A stretch of 64,000 bases of DNA from Hydra vulgaris (lineage: Eukaryota > Cnidaria > Hydrozoa > Anthoathecata > Hydridae): the NCBI RefSeq assembly GCF_038396675.1, contig NC_088921.1, positions 11,531,001 through 11,595,000 of the forward strand. Reading direction: 5' to 3'. Both the position numbers and the translations under genes were made by a program. This document shows, in pieces, positions 1 through 11,230 of the stretch (its first letter is position 1; every line of letters starts with the position of its first letter). The notes under the pieces were generated by a model, which worked only from the letters and a program-made list of their open reading frames with translations, did not search any database and was not told the origin of the DNA.

Positions 1-129
<129 letters not shown>

Positions 130-244
130 TAGAATGGTAATCGAGAGAGAGCGCTAATAAACCAGACCAGAAGAGGTTTAAAAACTATAATAAATTTTTT
201 TTTTAATAAAATGATAGATTGCTTGCCCAAACCAAATCCTCAGT

Positions 245-346
245 CGATGTAGCGGCACTTCCTTGTAGTAGTAGGCTATAAGATAGTTGATGTAGTAGCA
301 CTCCCTTGTAGTAACAGGCTATAAGATAGTCGATGTAGCAACACTC
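245..346. repeat. 43-bp tandem repeat, about 2.3 copies
   Basis: Units beginning (c/t)gatgtag start at 245, 288 and 331, giving a period of 43 bp. Each contains a CTTGTAGTA block and the sequence ggctataagatagt. The third copy is partial. The rest of 127-590 shows no coding sequence that I can recognise. Confidence 0.8.
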
Positions 347-590
347 TGCGCATGTTTTTAAAATATGTTTTAATAAAACAAAAAATAAAAACACCATTAA
401 TTAAAAAAAACTTTTAAGTTATTATTATTGCAGTTTTTAAAAAAATGATAAAACTTAATGTACTTCCACATTAATTTAATTGTTTTAACTTTTCGACGAC
501 AATAAAATGTAGCTTAATTACAAAAGTCACAAAAATGTTGTTAAAAGAGACTTTTTTTTACCATAAAAGTATCTACGACAACGAATACGT

Positions 591-627
591 GATAAGGATG
601 GTATATATAGTTTATACCATCCTTATC
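591..627. repeat. perfect 15-bp inverted repeat (hairpin)
   Basis: gataaggatggtata (591-605) is the exact reverse complement of 613-627, with a 7-nt loop. It lies just upstream of a (TA)n tract. It may be a small foldback element or a DNA hairpin; the function is unknown. Confidence 0.85.
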
Positions 628-659
628 ATCCATACATACATATACTATATGTATGTATG

Positions 660-666
<7 letters not shown>

Positions 667-749
<83 letters not shown>
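667..749. repeat. (TA)n microsatellite, left of MITE
   Basis: About 80 bp of pure TA. Together with the tract at 937-1017 it brackets a MITE-like sequence, suggesting one TA array split by an insertion. Confidence 0.97.
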
Positions 750-751
<2 letters not shown>

Positions 752-752
752 A

Positions 753-931
753 CCCTTGGAATTAGGAAAAAAGAGGTCGGCAATAATTTGCCGACCTTAA
801 TCTGTTAGAGGTCGGCATAAAAAGTTTGTTACAAAGGTTTTACTATAAAACATAGAAATGAGGTTGGCGATTTTTTGCTGACCTTAAACAGTTAGGACGG
901 CATTGTCAAATGCTGACTTTAATTCCGAGGG
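753..931. mobile_element. MITE-like element with 12-bp TIRs inside a (TA)n array
   Basis: The ends cccttggaatta (753-764) and taattccgaggg (920-931) are inverted repeats with one mismatch. Inside are several copies of a (g)aggtcggca / tgccgacct motif in both orientations, so single strands could fold into small hairpins. It has no ORF and is about 180 bp long, as expected for a non-autonomous DNA transposon. (TA)n lies on both sides, so the target was a TA microsatellite and any TA duplication is masked. Confidence 0.7.
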
Positions 932-932
932 C

Positions 933-936
<4 letters not shown>

Positions 937-1017
<81 letters not shown>
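937..1017. repeat. (TA)n microsatellite, right of MITE
   Basis: About 80 bp of TA dinucleotides, the probable right half of the array interrupted by the 753-931 element. Confidence 0.97.
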
Positions 1018-1023
<6 letters not shown>

Positions 1024-2856
1024 GGTAGAGCATGCATGAGCGTACTGATACATCAACTACAGGTTAAAGTTGGGGCAGCAATTATTTTTGTTATAGTATA
1101 AAAATATAACAAAAACAAATACCGCCAAAAGTAAAAAAGAAAGATTCATCAAATATAATAACAATCAACCAAAGAAATGAACAGTTATACATTTTAAATA
1201 TAGAATTTATTTTATTTATTCTTTTTGAATTCATATTATCAAGCCATATATCTTTTATTGTCATGGAATATACTATGCATTGACAGAATATACTATACTT
1301 TTATTATCAAAGATTGTACTATGTCAATATAGTTGTCTTGTATAACAATAAAAGTTGTATAACAACTTTTGTCTTCGTGTATACAATCTATATTGACATT
1401 GTTTATAAAATGACAATATAGATTGTATATACAATGACGATATACATTGTACACACGAAGGTAAAAAATTTTAATTTTTAGTTTATTTTGTCTGTATTTA
1501 TAGTTTTATCTAAATCTATAAATGCAGTTTTTGATATAATTATCTATATAAAAAAATATAGTCCAATTTTTTTTAAAGTTGTATATTTCATATATACTAA
1601 AACTAAATATAAATCAAATTGTTAAAAAAAAATCTTAGAAATAATCTATTATTGTAATAATAATTAAATTAATAACGTTATTTTGAGATAAAATGGTGCA
1701 CGCATTTAATAACCAGCAAATAAAATATTTATGAAAAGTTAACCATAAAACCAAATATTCCCAAACGACACCAATAAAACGAGATTTTAATTTTAGTGTA
1801 CATATTTGTTTATATAAACGTTTATAAGACTTCTGAATCTAATTCAGACGTCTTATGAACGTTTCACGCTGACCAAATAAAAATATTTTAGTTCCGAAAA
1901 GGTCTAGGGCATTCAGGACGTAAACTGAATGTACATTGCTTGTTTTTGTATGTCCAGTGTTAGCTGGGTATTAGATAATTTAAATGTATTTTGATTAAAT
2001 GTTTGATAAAAATCAAAAGAATAATAAAAATGCTGTGGGCAAAACTACACAAAAAATGTACCATTAATAATTGTAAGCGTGGAACGATGTGTCAAAGTTT
2101 TAAATCTTTAGTTTCAATATAAGTTTGTTTGTTCTGAAAAAAAATACTTGAATGTATGATAAATTAGAGTGAATTATTGACTGTAAAACATGATGGATTT
2201 AATGTTAAGGTGTGGGGCTGTTTTGGTTGGAATGTCACTGGTGACTTTGTAAAAATAGATTAAGTAATGACAATAGTTTATTTGTACACTTTAAAAATCA
2301 TGCTACACTTTCAGAAAGATAGGTTAATGGGAAGCCATTTATTTGTTCAGAAGAAAATGTACTGAATCCAAAACATTTTTGAAAAAAATGTATGTGTTAT
2401 TTGACTAAGTTCGAAAACAATCAAATATTGAATAGAATTTTTTAGCCTCCCCAATCACATGATCTCTCCCCAACTGGATTTTTTCGGAATGATTTAAAAA
2501 TAATGTCAAAAACTAATGCCTAATGATGTATAAGATGTTGAAAAAAATTATTATAATTTTGGGGCATAAAAGTGAATTTAACAAATTGGATTAGTCGTTA
2601 TTGTTCAAGAATATGTATGTTATTATCGTTAAAGGTGATTAAAAAGCAAGTAAATTATAAATTAATGGGATTTTATATTGATTTTTTTGTAAACCTAATA
2701 AATAGGAAGATAACATATAATTCTGGTAGACTTTCGTTTAATTTTCTCTCCCAATAGAAAGTAAAGCTTTGATATCTTATTTCAAAAAGTACAACAATTC
2801 TAATAATTATGGACGGTAGTGTATATATATGTGTATTTGTGTGTATATGATTCAGC
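1018..2856. other. intergenic, hairpins only
   Basis: No supported gene. Two foldback structures stand out. At 1373-1460, outer arms cttcgtgt/acacgaag enclose an inner perfect 15-bp inverted repeat (1381-1395 with 1414-1428). At 1816-1864, 23-bp arms with two mismatches read aaacgttTATAAGAC in one orientation and the complement in the other. The rest is AT-rich sequence with frequent stops in all frames. Confidence 0.7.
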
Positions 2857-2858
2857 AA

Positions 2859-2859
<1 letters not shown>

Positions 2860-2951
<92 letters not shown>
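2860..2951. repeat. (TA)n microsatellite
   Basis: About 90 bp of pure TA, preceded by a short GT-rich stretch. Confidence 0.97.
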
Positions 2952-2954
<3 letters not shown>

Positions 2955-5447
2955 TTCTTATGATTTAAAAAACTTTTTATATTAAAAGCCTTTGAGAAGT
3001 TTATTTAAAAGGTTTTTAAAGACACTGTGGATTTAAGAGATAAAGTTGTGAAATAATGGATTGCAATATTGGAGGTTGAATGCAGCCTACTAATTATAAA
3101 TTATTTGACAATTTTTTGAGTTAGACAATGGTTGAGACATTACGCACTATATAAGTTTAGAGAACTATGCGGAATATTTATAGGAGTCAAACAACTCAAC
3201 CATTTACTGAAAACACTACAACTACTAAGTAGAAAAAAATAAAATACTACGAGGCATCAAAGGACCAAACAGGTTCAATTCATTTTTTACAAAGATTATG
3301 GTTTTAGGGTAGATCATGCTGCAATGCAAGCTAAAAAAAGAAATAAATCAAAAATAGGAATTTTGATTACTATTATTTTTAATAATATATATTTATTGTT
3401 GGGAGGAAATAAACTTGGAGGAAATAAAGATAAATTTGGGTTTTAAACTTGGGGTCAGCTTATCTGACCAATATCAGTTTAAATCAAATCAGTTAGTTCT
3501 TACAGACAGAAAGAAATATATTTTAAAGACTAATGTTAAACTACAAATGTTTCAAAAATAGAGAACTTAAAGATCTCTTTTCAAAATGAAATTTACTATA
3601 ACATCATATATAATCAATCATGTCATCAATATTTTATCTTGTTTCTTTAAATCCGAATCAAATAAAAGTCATTAAAATTTATTTCAAAAGTCAAAAACAA
3701 TCTTCTGTCAAGCTTCTATAGTAAATTTAACTCATAACTTGATTTAAAAACATTTTTCTAAATCAAAAAAATATTTTTCTAATTAATGCTAGTTGTTTTC
3801 TACTGGAATACAAGAATTTAAGTGTAAGGTAAAGTGTAAGTGTAAGGTAACATTGACACATCTATAGAAAATATTTTTTTAGCTGTGACAAACTAAATTT
3901 GGTATGCAATATTTCTATGTGCTTGCCAATGATAATGCTGCCAGAAACTTATGAAGAGTTTAATCAGTAATCTAATATTATTAATAGATAATTACTTTTG
4001 TTTTTGGGGTTGTTAATATTATCCCTATATAAGGTAACATTGGCAGTAGTATGTTTTATGGTGTAAATGTGCTGTAATTTTTTGTTGGATTTTTTTGTTA
4101 CAAATTTTTTAGTGTTTGATTTAGTTTCAGAAACAACAAGATAATTTTTTACTTTTGTAGGTTTTGATGTTTTATTCTTAACAACACTAAGCAACATTGT
4201 TAGGTGTGAATTTTAACTTTTTGCAAGTGTCGGTTTTTAGATATGTTGACATGTGATTTATTGGTATATTTCTTTTTTTTTAGAATTAGTCTTTTAATTT
4301 AGGGTTTATTTGGTTCCATTTCGTGTAATTGAGAAAGATTCATCAGATGTAAGACATTCCGTCAACTTTTACTTGATGCTTGGCACATGGGATGACATAG
4401 GCATTTCTGTCAATGTCTCAAAATAAGCATTTCTGTCAATGTCTCAAAATCCTAAAACTAAAATATAGGTTTAAAATAAAAATGCAACAAAAAAGTTGCA
4501 ATGTATTTTGAAACAACATCATAAAAACACATGTATAAATGATATTATGTATGGTTTTACTTATCTTCAGACTAAAGTTTTTCTACAACAAAAAAACTAG
4601 AAATAAGTTTAACTTATGCCCTCTGTATTTTTAACTTATGCCCTCTGTTGTTGTTTACACTTACTATTATGTGGATAAAAGTAGTTATATTTGTTCATTT
4701 AACATCTTTTAAAGGAACATCTGGCTTCAACATCTGTTAAATTAATTTAAACAATTAATGAGTGACTGGTAAAAATGTTTAATCTAATACATGTCCTTGA
4801 TACCCACATGTCAAAGTAACCCCACATTACATTATTCTATTTGTTTTTGTATATATACATTTTTTTGTTTGTGCAGGGTGTCAAGTCTAAGGGAAGGGAG
4901 GAGGGGCTGGAAAAAAATCTTTGTTACAAAGAGCACTCATTAATATAAAATAAAGAGGTTTTTTCCAAATATTAAAATTTTACCACTCACCTACCTACTC
5001 ACCCACTACTAGGTAGGGGCGAATAATTAAAACAATAATAATACAACTATTTATTCCTTTTATCAGTCTTTAATCTGATGCCTAGTATTTTATAAAGTTT
5101 GCTGTAGCAAATATTAGAAAACAAAGTAGAAAAGGAATCTTTTTGTATCTTGATTAGCAAGGATTGTACCATTGTATAACTGGCTATCCAGCCTTTCTAT
5201 TGCTTCTTGCTTAAACAGACTCAATCGCAAAATGTAAAGAGAAACTCTTTACTCAAAATAACAAAACGAAAATCTAAATAAACACTTGGTTAAGAGATCA
5301 AATAAATTGTAAATTCAAATTTTAGAAATAAAGTGTAAAATTTGTAATGTATAGTTTCTGAATACAAAATTATGATACCTGTGCATACTAAAATATTTAA
5401 GATGATGATGATGATGATTATGATGATTATAAATTATTTATATTTAG
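2952..5447. other. intergenic or upstream intron of the NLR gene
   Basis: No recognisable gene. Short direct repeats are present: a 26-bp unit containing gcatttctgtcaatgtctc, duplicated at 4401 and 4427, and an 'acttatgccctctgt' motif repeated near 4612-4650. If the NLR exon begins at the acceptor at 5446-5447, at least part of this stretch is an intron, and any N-terminal (death-fold-like) exon would lie here or beyond the window. I could not find one. Confidence 0.5.
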
Positions 5448-6791
5448 ATACATCAAAGATCAGCACAGCACTGAAAAAATATTATCTAGAAAATTATGGA
5501 AAAGTAAATGAAATTCAACCACCATTAAAAGCACCTGCAAATGTTAATCTAATGGATAACTTTGTTGATCTATGTATTGTTGATGCAGTTAATACTCAAA
5601 TGGATGTTATTTTTAGTTTTGAACGACAAAAATTTCTTGAAAAGCAAATGAAATATTCACCTATTTCATATAATGAAATTTTTATAAAAGAAAAGCCTGT
5701 ATTATTAATATCTGGAATAGCTGGTATTGGAAAAACATGGTTGCTTCAAAAATGTTTGCTTGATTGGTCAAACGATTTAATTTGGAAAAGTGTTGAACTT
5801 GTGTTTTATTTGGAATGCAGAAGGCTTAATCAATATCCAAATATTTCAAATATTAATGAATTACTAAATGTTTTCTACAAAGATATTATAAATGATTTCA
5901 AAATTAGTAATCATCCTGCACTGTTTATAATTGATGGATTAGACGAGTTTAAATTTTTAAATGAATTGATAAATTGCAGTTCAAGTTGTAACTATCCAAT
6001 TGTTAATGCTTTAACGGATATTCAAAAATACAAGTATGTAGTTGCTGGTAGAGTCTATGCAATTGATCAATACCAAATTATATCTACAGAGCATCGAAAT
6101 AAGTTAACCATTCAAATAATGGGATTTAACCAAGAAGGAATAGATAATTATATAGAAAAGAACGTTAGTGATGAAAAAAAAGATGTTGTGGAAGAAACTT
6201 TAGACGGTTCTCCAATTGCAAAAGCCATGGCATCTGTTCCATTTTATTTATGCTGCATGTGTAAAATTATTAGTGTTTCAAAAGAAAGAAATAAAAATTC
6301 TTTCTTAACAATGACAAATTTATATGCAAGTATTTTTTTATACTTTTTTCAAAATCACATCATAAAAACGAATAAATTGGTCAATAAGATAATTGAAGAA
6401 GATTCCAATAAGAAATATATTTTAAATATTTGTAAAATTGCATATGAATTGTTTGTTGAAAATAAAGTAATTTTTTCAGAAGAAGAAATTCAAACTTTTA
6501 TTATTGATTTTGATAAAATTGAAAGTAATCTTTTAGGATTTATAGAAAAGATTGAAACAAATCTGGAATGTTATTATCAATTTGCACACTTAACAATAAT
6601 GGAGTTTTGTGCATCTGTATATGCATATAATTGTTTAAGTAGTAAAGAGATTGTAGCCAATAAAAAGCTGGAGAGTTGTTTATCAATGATTTGTGGATTA
6701 ACTAATAAAAGCCAAAATAGTTTATTAAAGTTTCTTGTTAACTTAAATCCTTCAAAAAATGGTTCTGAAGAATTTTTGTATTCTATTTTAG
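5448..6791 (+). CDS. NACHT-domain NLR receptor, large exon (ATPase domain)
   Basis: Encodes the nucleotide-binding oligomerization part of an NLR-type innate-immune receptor, a cytosolic STAND ATPase. The frame is open from an ATG at 5372. However, residues 4-20 of that reading come from an ATG-rich (gatgat)n stretch, and a good acceptor (tttatatttag) ends at 5447, so the true exon probably starts at 5448 in phase 1. Numbered from the 5372 Met, Walker A is GIAGIGKT (115-122), Walker B is LFIIDGLDEF (184-193) and a sensor-1-like YVVAGR lies near 222-227. A pre-NACHT segment with LKKYYLENYG precedes them, and helical winged-helix-type sequence follows. The exon ends at AG|gtaagt (donor 6792), in phase 1. 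No TIR, DEATH or CARD domain is visible, so the N-terminal effector region is missing or upstream. The family call is firm; the exact first exon is not. Confidence 0.88.
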
Positions 6792-7786
6792 GTAAGTTTT
6801 AATACGCATTAGTATGAATCATTGTATAGAAATGTGAAGCTGTTTAATAAGATATGAAAAATATATAAATTTTTACCTTATTTTTCTAAAAAAAAGATAT
6901 TTCTGTTAATGCAAGTTATTTTGGGGTAAGTAGAGTATTTCTGTCATTTCTAATTTTTTTCTTGTTTTATAATGGTATCATGTATACAATTTATATTTAT
7001 TTATTTTTACGCTACTACAAAAACTTGATTAAAATCAATAAATTGTTTTTAAAACAAAAGAAAAACAAAAAATGATTGTTAAATAAATATTGAGTTATTA
7101 GATTTGTCATTTTGTAATTTGATGGAATTTATTTTTGTAAAATACTTGCATTTATTAATGAAATACTTGTATTTATTTTTGTAAATTTTTTGGACATTTT
7201 AGGATGATTGTTTTAAAAGCTTTTTAACTTTATGATAAGTGTTTTTTACTAAACTAAAAATAAACTAAAATTGTCATCAGTAATTATAGTTAACTATAAT
7301 CGAAGATTATCAACAAAAAAATGTATCAATCTGATAACGATTGCATATTAATAATATTAGGCCATTTTTAATATTAGCGATTTTATATTTTAACCAGAGT
7401 TAAGGCAGTTCATAGCAAGCAATATTTTTTTATACCTAAATTTTAAAGTCTTGTTTTATAGGTAAATATATTGTTTTTTAATTTGCTATGTGAGTTATTT
7501 TATAATTTATTTTGTTTCTTAATAGGTATTACTTTGGTAAACTGATACTAATAAACAAGTTTATTTTTTTTTTAGTAGTCCACTTAGTAGCTTGCGTATT
7601 TCACTTTTCTTCAAGTGACATCAAAGAAAGATAATATAAACAAAAATCGCAATTATATTTTTGTTCCAATATTATTGTTTTATAATATTTTATACAGAAA
7701 CTTATTTGTTTATGTTCTCTTGCACAGTTTAAATTAAAAATCAACACATTTTCAAGCTTTAAACTTGATTTATAGTTATTTTAGTG

Positions 7787-8388
7787 ATCTGATTTGTCTA
7801 ACTACCGTCCCATTAGTCCTCTTCCTATCATAAGCAAGGTTTTTGAATCTTTAATTAACAAATACTTAATTTCTTATCTTGAATTCTATTCTCTATCTCT
7901 ATTAATCTCAAATCCCTTTGACATGCCCTTTCTCTTTTAGACAAGGTGCAAAAACGCATTGTAAACATAGTTGGACCTGCTCTTGCAGCCAACTTCCAAC
8001 CATTATCACATTGTCATAATGTTGCTTCTCTTTCTCTTTTCTACAAATACTATAATGGGCACTGCTCTAAAGAGCTAGTGTCTCTTGTGCCATCTACTAA
8101 AATTCATTCTTGTGTTACTCGTCATTCAATTAAGTGTCATCCTTTTTCTGTGACTGTTCCTAAGTGCTCCAAAAACGCTTATTCGTCTAGTTTTTTTCCT
8201 TGAACATCAGTTCTTTGGAATTCGCTTCCTTCATCTTGTTTTCCTGATTCATATAATTTTCAATCCTTAAAGTCATCCGTCAATCATTATCTTACTCTAC
8301 AATCTTCATCTTTTTTCTTTCAGTAACTTCCAACTTTAATTAGTGGCTGCTTGCAGCCTTGTTGGAAGCAAAGATGTGTAAAAAAAAT
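7787..8388 (+). mobile_element. internally deleted LINE fragment (same family as 10939-14553)
   Basis: A + strand copy of the 3' half of the LINE found inverted at 10939-14553. It starts in the RT domain with SNYRPISLLPIISKVFE (about 7797-7848), a match to the RT motif of the other copy. It then jumps by deletion into the C-terminal region: the ILSLSLLISNP part, then KRIVNIVGPALAANFQPLS at about 7952-8008. It ends in the shared 3' UTR 'gcagccttgttggaagcaaagatg' region and an A-rich tail. It is 5'-truncated with at least one large and one small internal deletion and cannot be functional. Confidence 0.85.
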
Positions 8389-8664
8389 TTTATAAAATGC
8401 GATAAAAAAAATTTTGAAAATTTACTATTGTTCGCAATTTGCTGGATTCTCATTTTAGAAAAATTGTTGCGATAGTTACGATACGTTTAACTATTAGCAA
8501 TACGGTTGTTTACAATTTAAATATAATTTTGTTCGAATTTTCTGAAAGATCTTTTTAAGTTTGATGATCGAGTTTTTAATATTTAAAATCTCACAATTTG
8601 GTTTTTTTTTTTCTTATAATATTTTAAGAAATCGTTTTGTCACCATTGTTTATTGAAATAAACA

Positions 8665-8672
8665 CTGATAGC
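8665..8672. repeat. 8-bp target site duplication, left copy (hAT-1)
   Basis: ctgatagc immediately precedes the left TIR and recurs at 17614-17621 immediately after the right TIR. Confidence 0.92.
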
Positions 8673-8819
8673 TAAGGGTCTGCGTCTCAGAATCGTTTTT
8701 TCGAAATGAACCGGGAGAAGCGTAATGAGACGAGAAATTTACGAGAAAAAAATAAGGAGACAATAGAAACAATTATCCCGGAATAAAGTTAATTACGAAA
8801 CGTAAAGAGACAGATCAAT

Positions 8820-9017
8820 TATATTAACTAGATATCTAATTCCCGCTTTTGCAGTGAAGAAAATATTTTGCCAGCCAGAAGTGATGCAATCATAAAAACA
8901 AAGATAAACAAAGACTTGTTATTTATCCAGTTTAAATAAAGCGGGTTTAAAAACTTTAAAAACTTGCTTCACTTTTTCTTACAGAATTTTTTTGAAGTTA
9001 GACATCTAGTTAATATA
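8820..9017. mobile_element. 198-bp MITE with TAACTAGAT-type termini nested in hAT-1
   Basis: tatattaactagatatctaa (8820-8839) and its near-exact inverted copy (8998-9017) bound a non-coding segment. The right end, read inward, is taactagatgtctaacttc. The same 19 bp occur at 44629-44647, at the left end of the P-like element near 44.6 kb, so this may be a non-autonomous derivative of that family. It lies between the hAT-1 left TIR and the BED exon. Confidence 0.7.
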
Positions 9018-9064
9018 TATCATTGAGACATGGATATTTATATCTATCTGTCTCAATGATATAT
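9015..9064. repeat. perfect 16-bp inverted repeat in hAT-1 subterminal region
   Basis: atatatcattgagaca (9015-9030) pairs with 9049-9064 across an 18-nt loop. The arms include the gagac/gtctc subterminal motif, so this may be part of the transposase-binding region rather than a separate element. Confidence 0.75.
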
Positions 9065-9819
9065 ACTAATGCCATAACCATGCCATAACGATTTGAGGCA
9101 TGGCATAACGATACGAGACATTCTATTAAGATACGCAACAAAACAAGACATGCCACAACAATTCGAGACAAACGAGACATTCTGAACGTGTGGATTAAGG
9201 ATTAACAAGTTAAATCCTTGATTATTAATGGGCAGTTGAGCAGATTTGGTTACATTTGGCTGCCAAGACAATTAGGCAGTAACATTAAGGGCCAGACTTA
9301 GCGATGTATTGCTGGCGAAATAAATTTGCTGTTAAAAAAATGCAAATCATTCACAACAAAAACAATAGCAATTACAAAAGTTTTTCAATAACCAAAAAGT
9401 TATATATTATAACTCTTTTTATATATTATTGAAATTTAATGCTAAAAGAATAAAAGTGTCTTTCTTGGACCATCTGTGCACTAAAGCAGGTAAAAATTTT
9501 TGATATTTTTTGATAACACAAGAAAAACAGTGACATCAAATAATATAAGACATACCAATTTTGAATGTTATGTATATTTTAATAAAAATAATAATAATTT
9601 TGTTAAATTAGTGAATTACTAAATTAGTATAGTAAAGTTGAACTGTCGCTAGTTGAATTGTCCTAACTTTTTAAGACCCTATTAACATAGTTTCATTTTT
9701 CGGGAAATTGCAAGGTTATACCAGTACTCTCTGGAGAGTGGGAACCACGTAGCAAAGGTCATATCTGGAAACTTTAAAAGGATTAAAAAACAGATGAAAC
9801 CCATGATGACTGTGGTATA

Positions 9820-10046
9820 AGCCAGGCGAATGGTCAGTGCAAACTTTGTGGCAATATTTACAAGGTCATTGATGGTAACACATCTGGCATGCGTAAGCAC
9901 CTACTTCATGCCCATCCTCGTGAGTTCAAAGAGCTTTGTGCCCATCCTCGTGAGTTCAAAACATAAAGCCGTCCACAAGAGAGATTCTGATTTGGACGAA
10001 CTTGAAAATATCTATAATGAAGATGAGACTAATGAGCCACAAAGAG
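9820..10046 (+). pseudogene. hAT-1 transposase exon 1: BED-type zinc finger
   Basis: Reading from about 9826 gives a BED finger with CKLCG, a GNTSGMRKHLLHAH stretch and the HxxxxH end, the DNA-binding domain at the N-terminus of hAT transposases. A 30-bp in-frame tandem duplication (9909-9930 repeated at 9939-9960) repeats AHPREFK. Just after it a frameshift near 9960 moves the remaining acidic linker (about DSDLDELENIYNEDE) to another frame. The donor ag|gtgagt is at 10047, phase 1, and joins in frame to the acceptor at 10315. The start codon was not identified. Confidence 0.78.
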
Positions 10047-10315
10047 GTGAGTTAAATGTGTAAAATGAAGTTGCTTGTAGCAACTTTATTTTAAAAAGAT
10101 ATTGTAATGATTTTTTTAAACTCCTTATTGAAATAAACGTTTTTGTGTATTGTCTTTTTAATCCCTAAAGAAAAAACCTCTTTTTATGACTTATTTTAAT
10201 AAGTTAATACTTATTTTATACCCCAAATTAATAAATTAGCAATCAGTCCCGCATAATTTTTTTTTTTACCTCAGCATAACGAGACTTAGCAAAACTATTT
10301 TAAGATTTTTTCCAG

Positions 10316-10938
10316 GCAAAAAATCTCCTCAAGTATTCAACCACTCCATTAAGAAAAGACGACTTTTCATGCTAGATTGTCTTATTGAACACAAGTCAAG
10401 CCAGGCAAGACTGAGTCAGTGTCTGAGTACAAATCCAGAGATCCAAAGCAACTTTGAGGTGACTTGGAAATTATGAAACTTCTGGCAAGGATGAATCTTC
10501 TATTCAGCTTTGTTGAGGCAAGACCTTTCAAAGAGTTTATGCACTACTTAGATCCAAAGCTGAAAATCAAGGCTGCCACAGGCAGCCTTGATTATAATAG
10601 GTACAAGCTGCCTTTGTTGTATGACAATGTTGCCGATCAACCTGCATCAGGAACTGTTTCAGTTGTCATAACTCATGACAATGCTGCCAATGTCAAAGCT
10701 GCAATTCCAAAGTGCATCTTTATTGATGAGTCTTTGCTTTGTGTGGACCATACCTTGAATTTGGCCATCAAGGACACTATCGATGCCACCACAAAAGTAG
10801 ACCATGCAATCACTTGTGTTCAAAGGGTAGCAGAAAAGACGCATAAGAGTCATTTGGCGAATGAAAGAATCAAGGCCGAAATTGCAACTATGAACAGGGA
10901 CATTCGTCTTGCCATGGAAAACGATTCAAAGGAAAATG
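10316..10938 (+). pseudogene. hAT-1 transposase exon 2, first part (catalytic core), cut by LINE
   Basis: The exon begins after tttttccag (10315). Spliced from 10046 it reads GKKSPQVFNHSIKKRRLF onward. A stop or frameshift around 10473 moves the reading to the frame of the 10464-10955 segment, which carries YKLPLLYDN, then SVVITHDNAANVKAAI with the catalytic-type Asp, then CVDHTLNLAIKD, the C/H-containing motif of hAT cores. The reading stops at the poly(T) where the LINE (minus strand) is inserted at about 10939. The homologous continuation resumes near 15850. Confidence 0.82.
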
Positions 10939-11230
10939 TTTTTTTTTTTTTTTAAACATCTTCGCTTCCAACAAGGCTGCAAGCAGCCACTAATTAAAGT
11001 TGGAAGTTACTTAGAGAGAAAAGATGAAGATTGTAGAGCAAGATAATGATTGACGGACGACTTAAAAGATTGCAAATTATATGAATCAGGAAAGCAAGAT
11101 AAAGGAAGCGAATTCCAAAGAGCTGATGTTCGAGGAAAAAAACTAGACGAATAAGCATTTTTGGAGCACTTAGGAACAGTCACAGAAAAAGAATGACACT
11201 TAATTGAATGACGAGTAATACGAGAATGAA

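Noticed and set aside
535..1101. Open frames of YIYIYI repeats across (TA)n tracts (also at 27897, 30592, 34686 and 44928)
   Set aside because: They are simply the translation of TA dinucleotide repeats; no real protein.
5372..5447. ATG at 5372 as the NLR start codon
   Set aside because: The first 25 residues come from an (ATG/GAT)n stretch, and a good splice acceptor ends at 5447. The exon start at 5448 is more likely, though the ATG remains open in frame.
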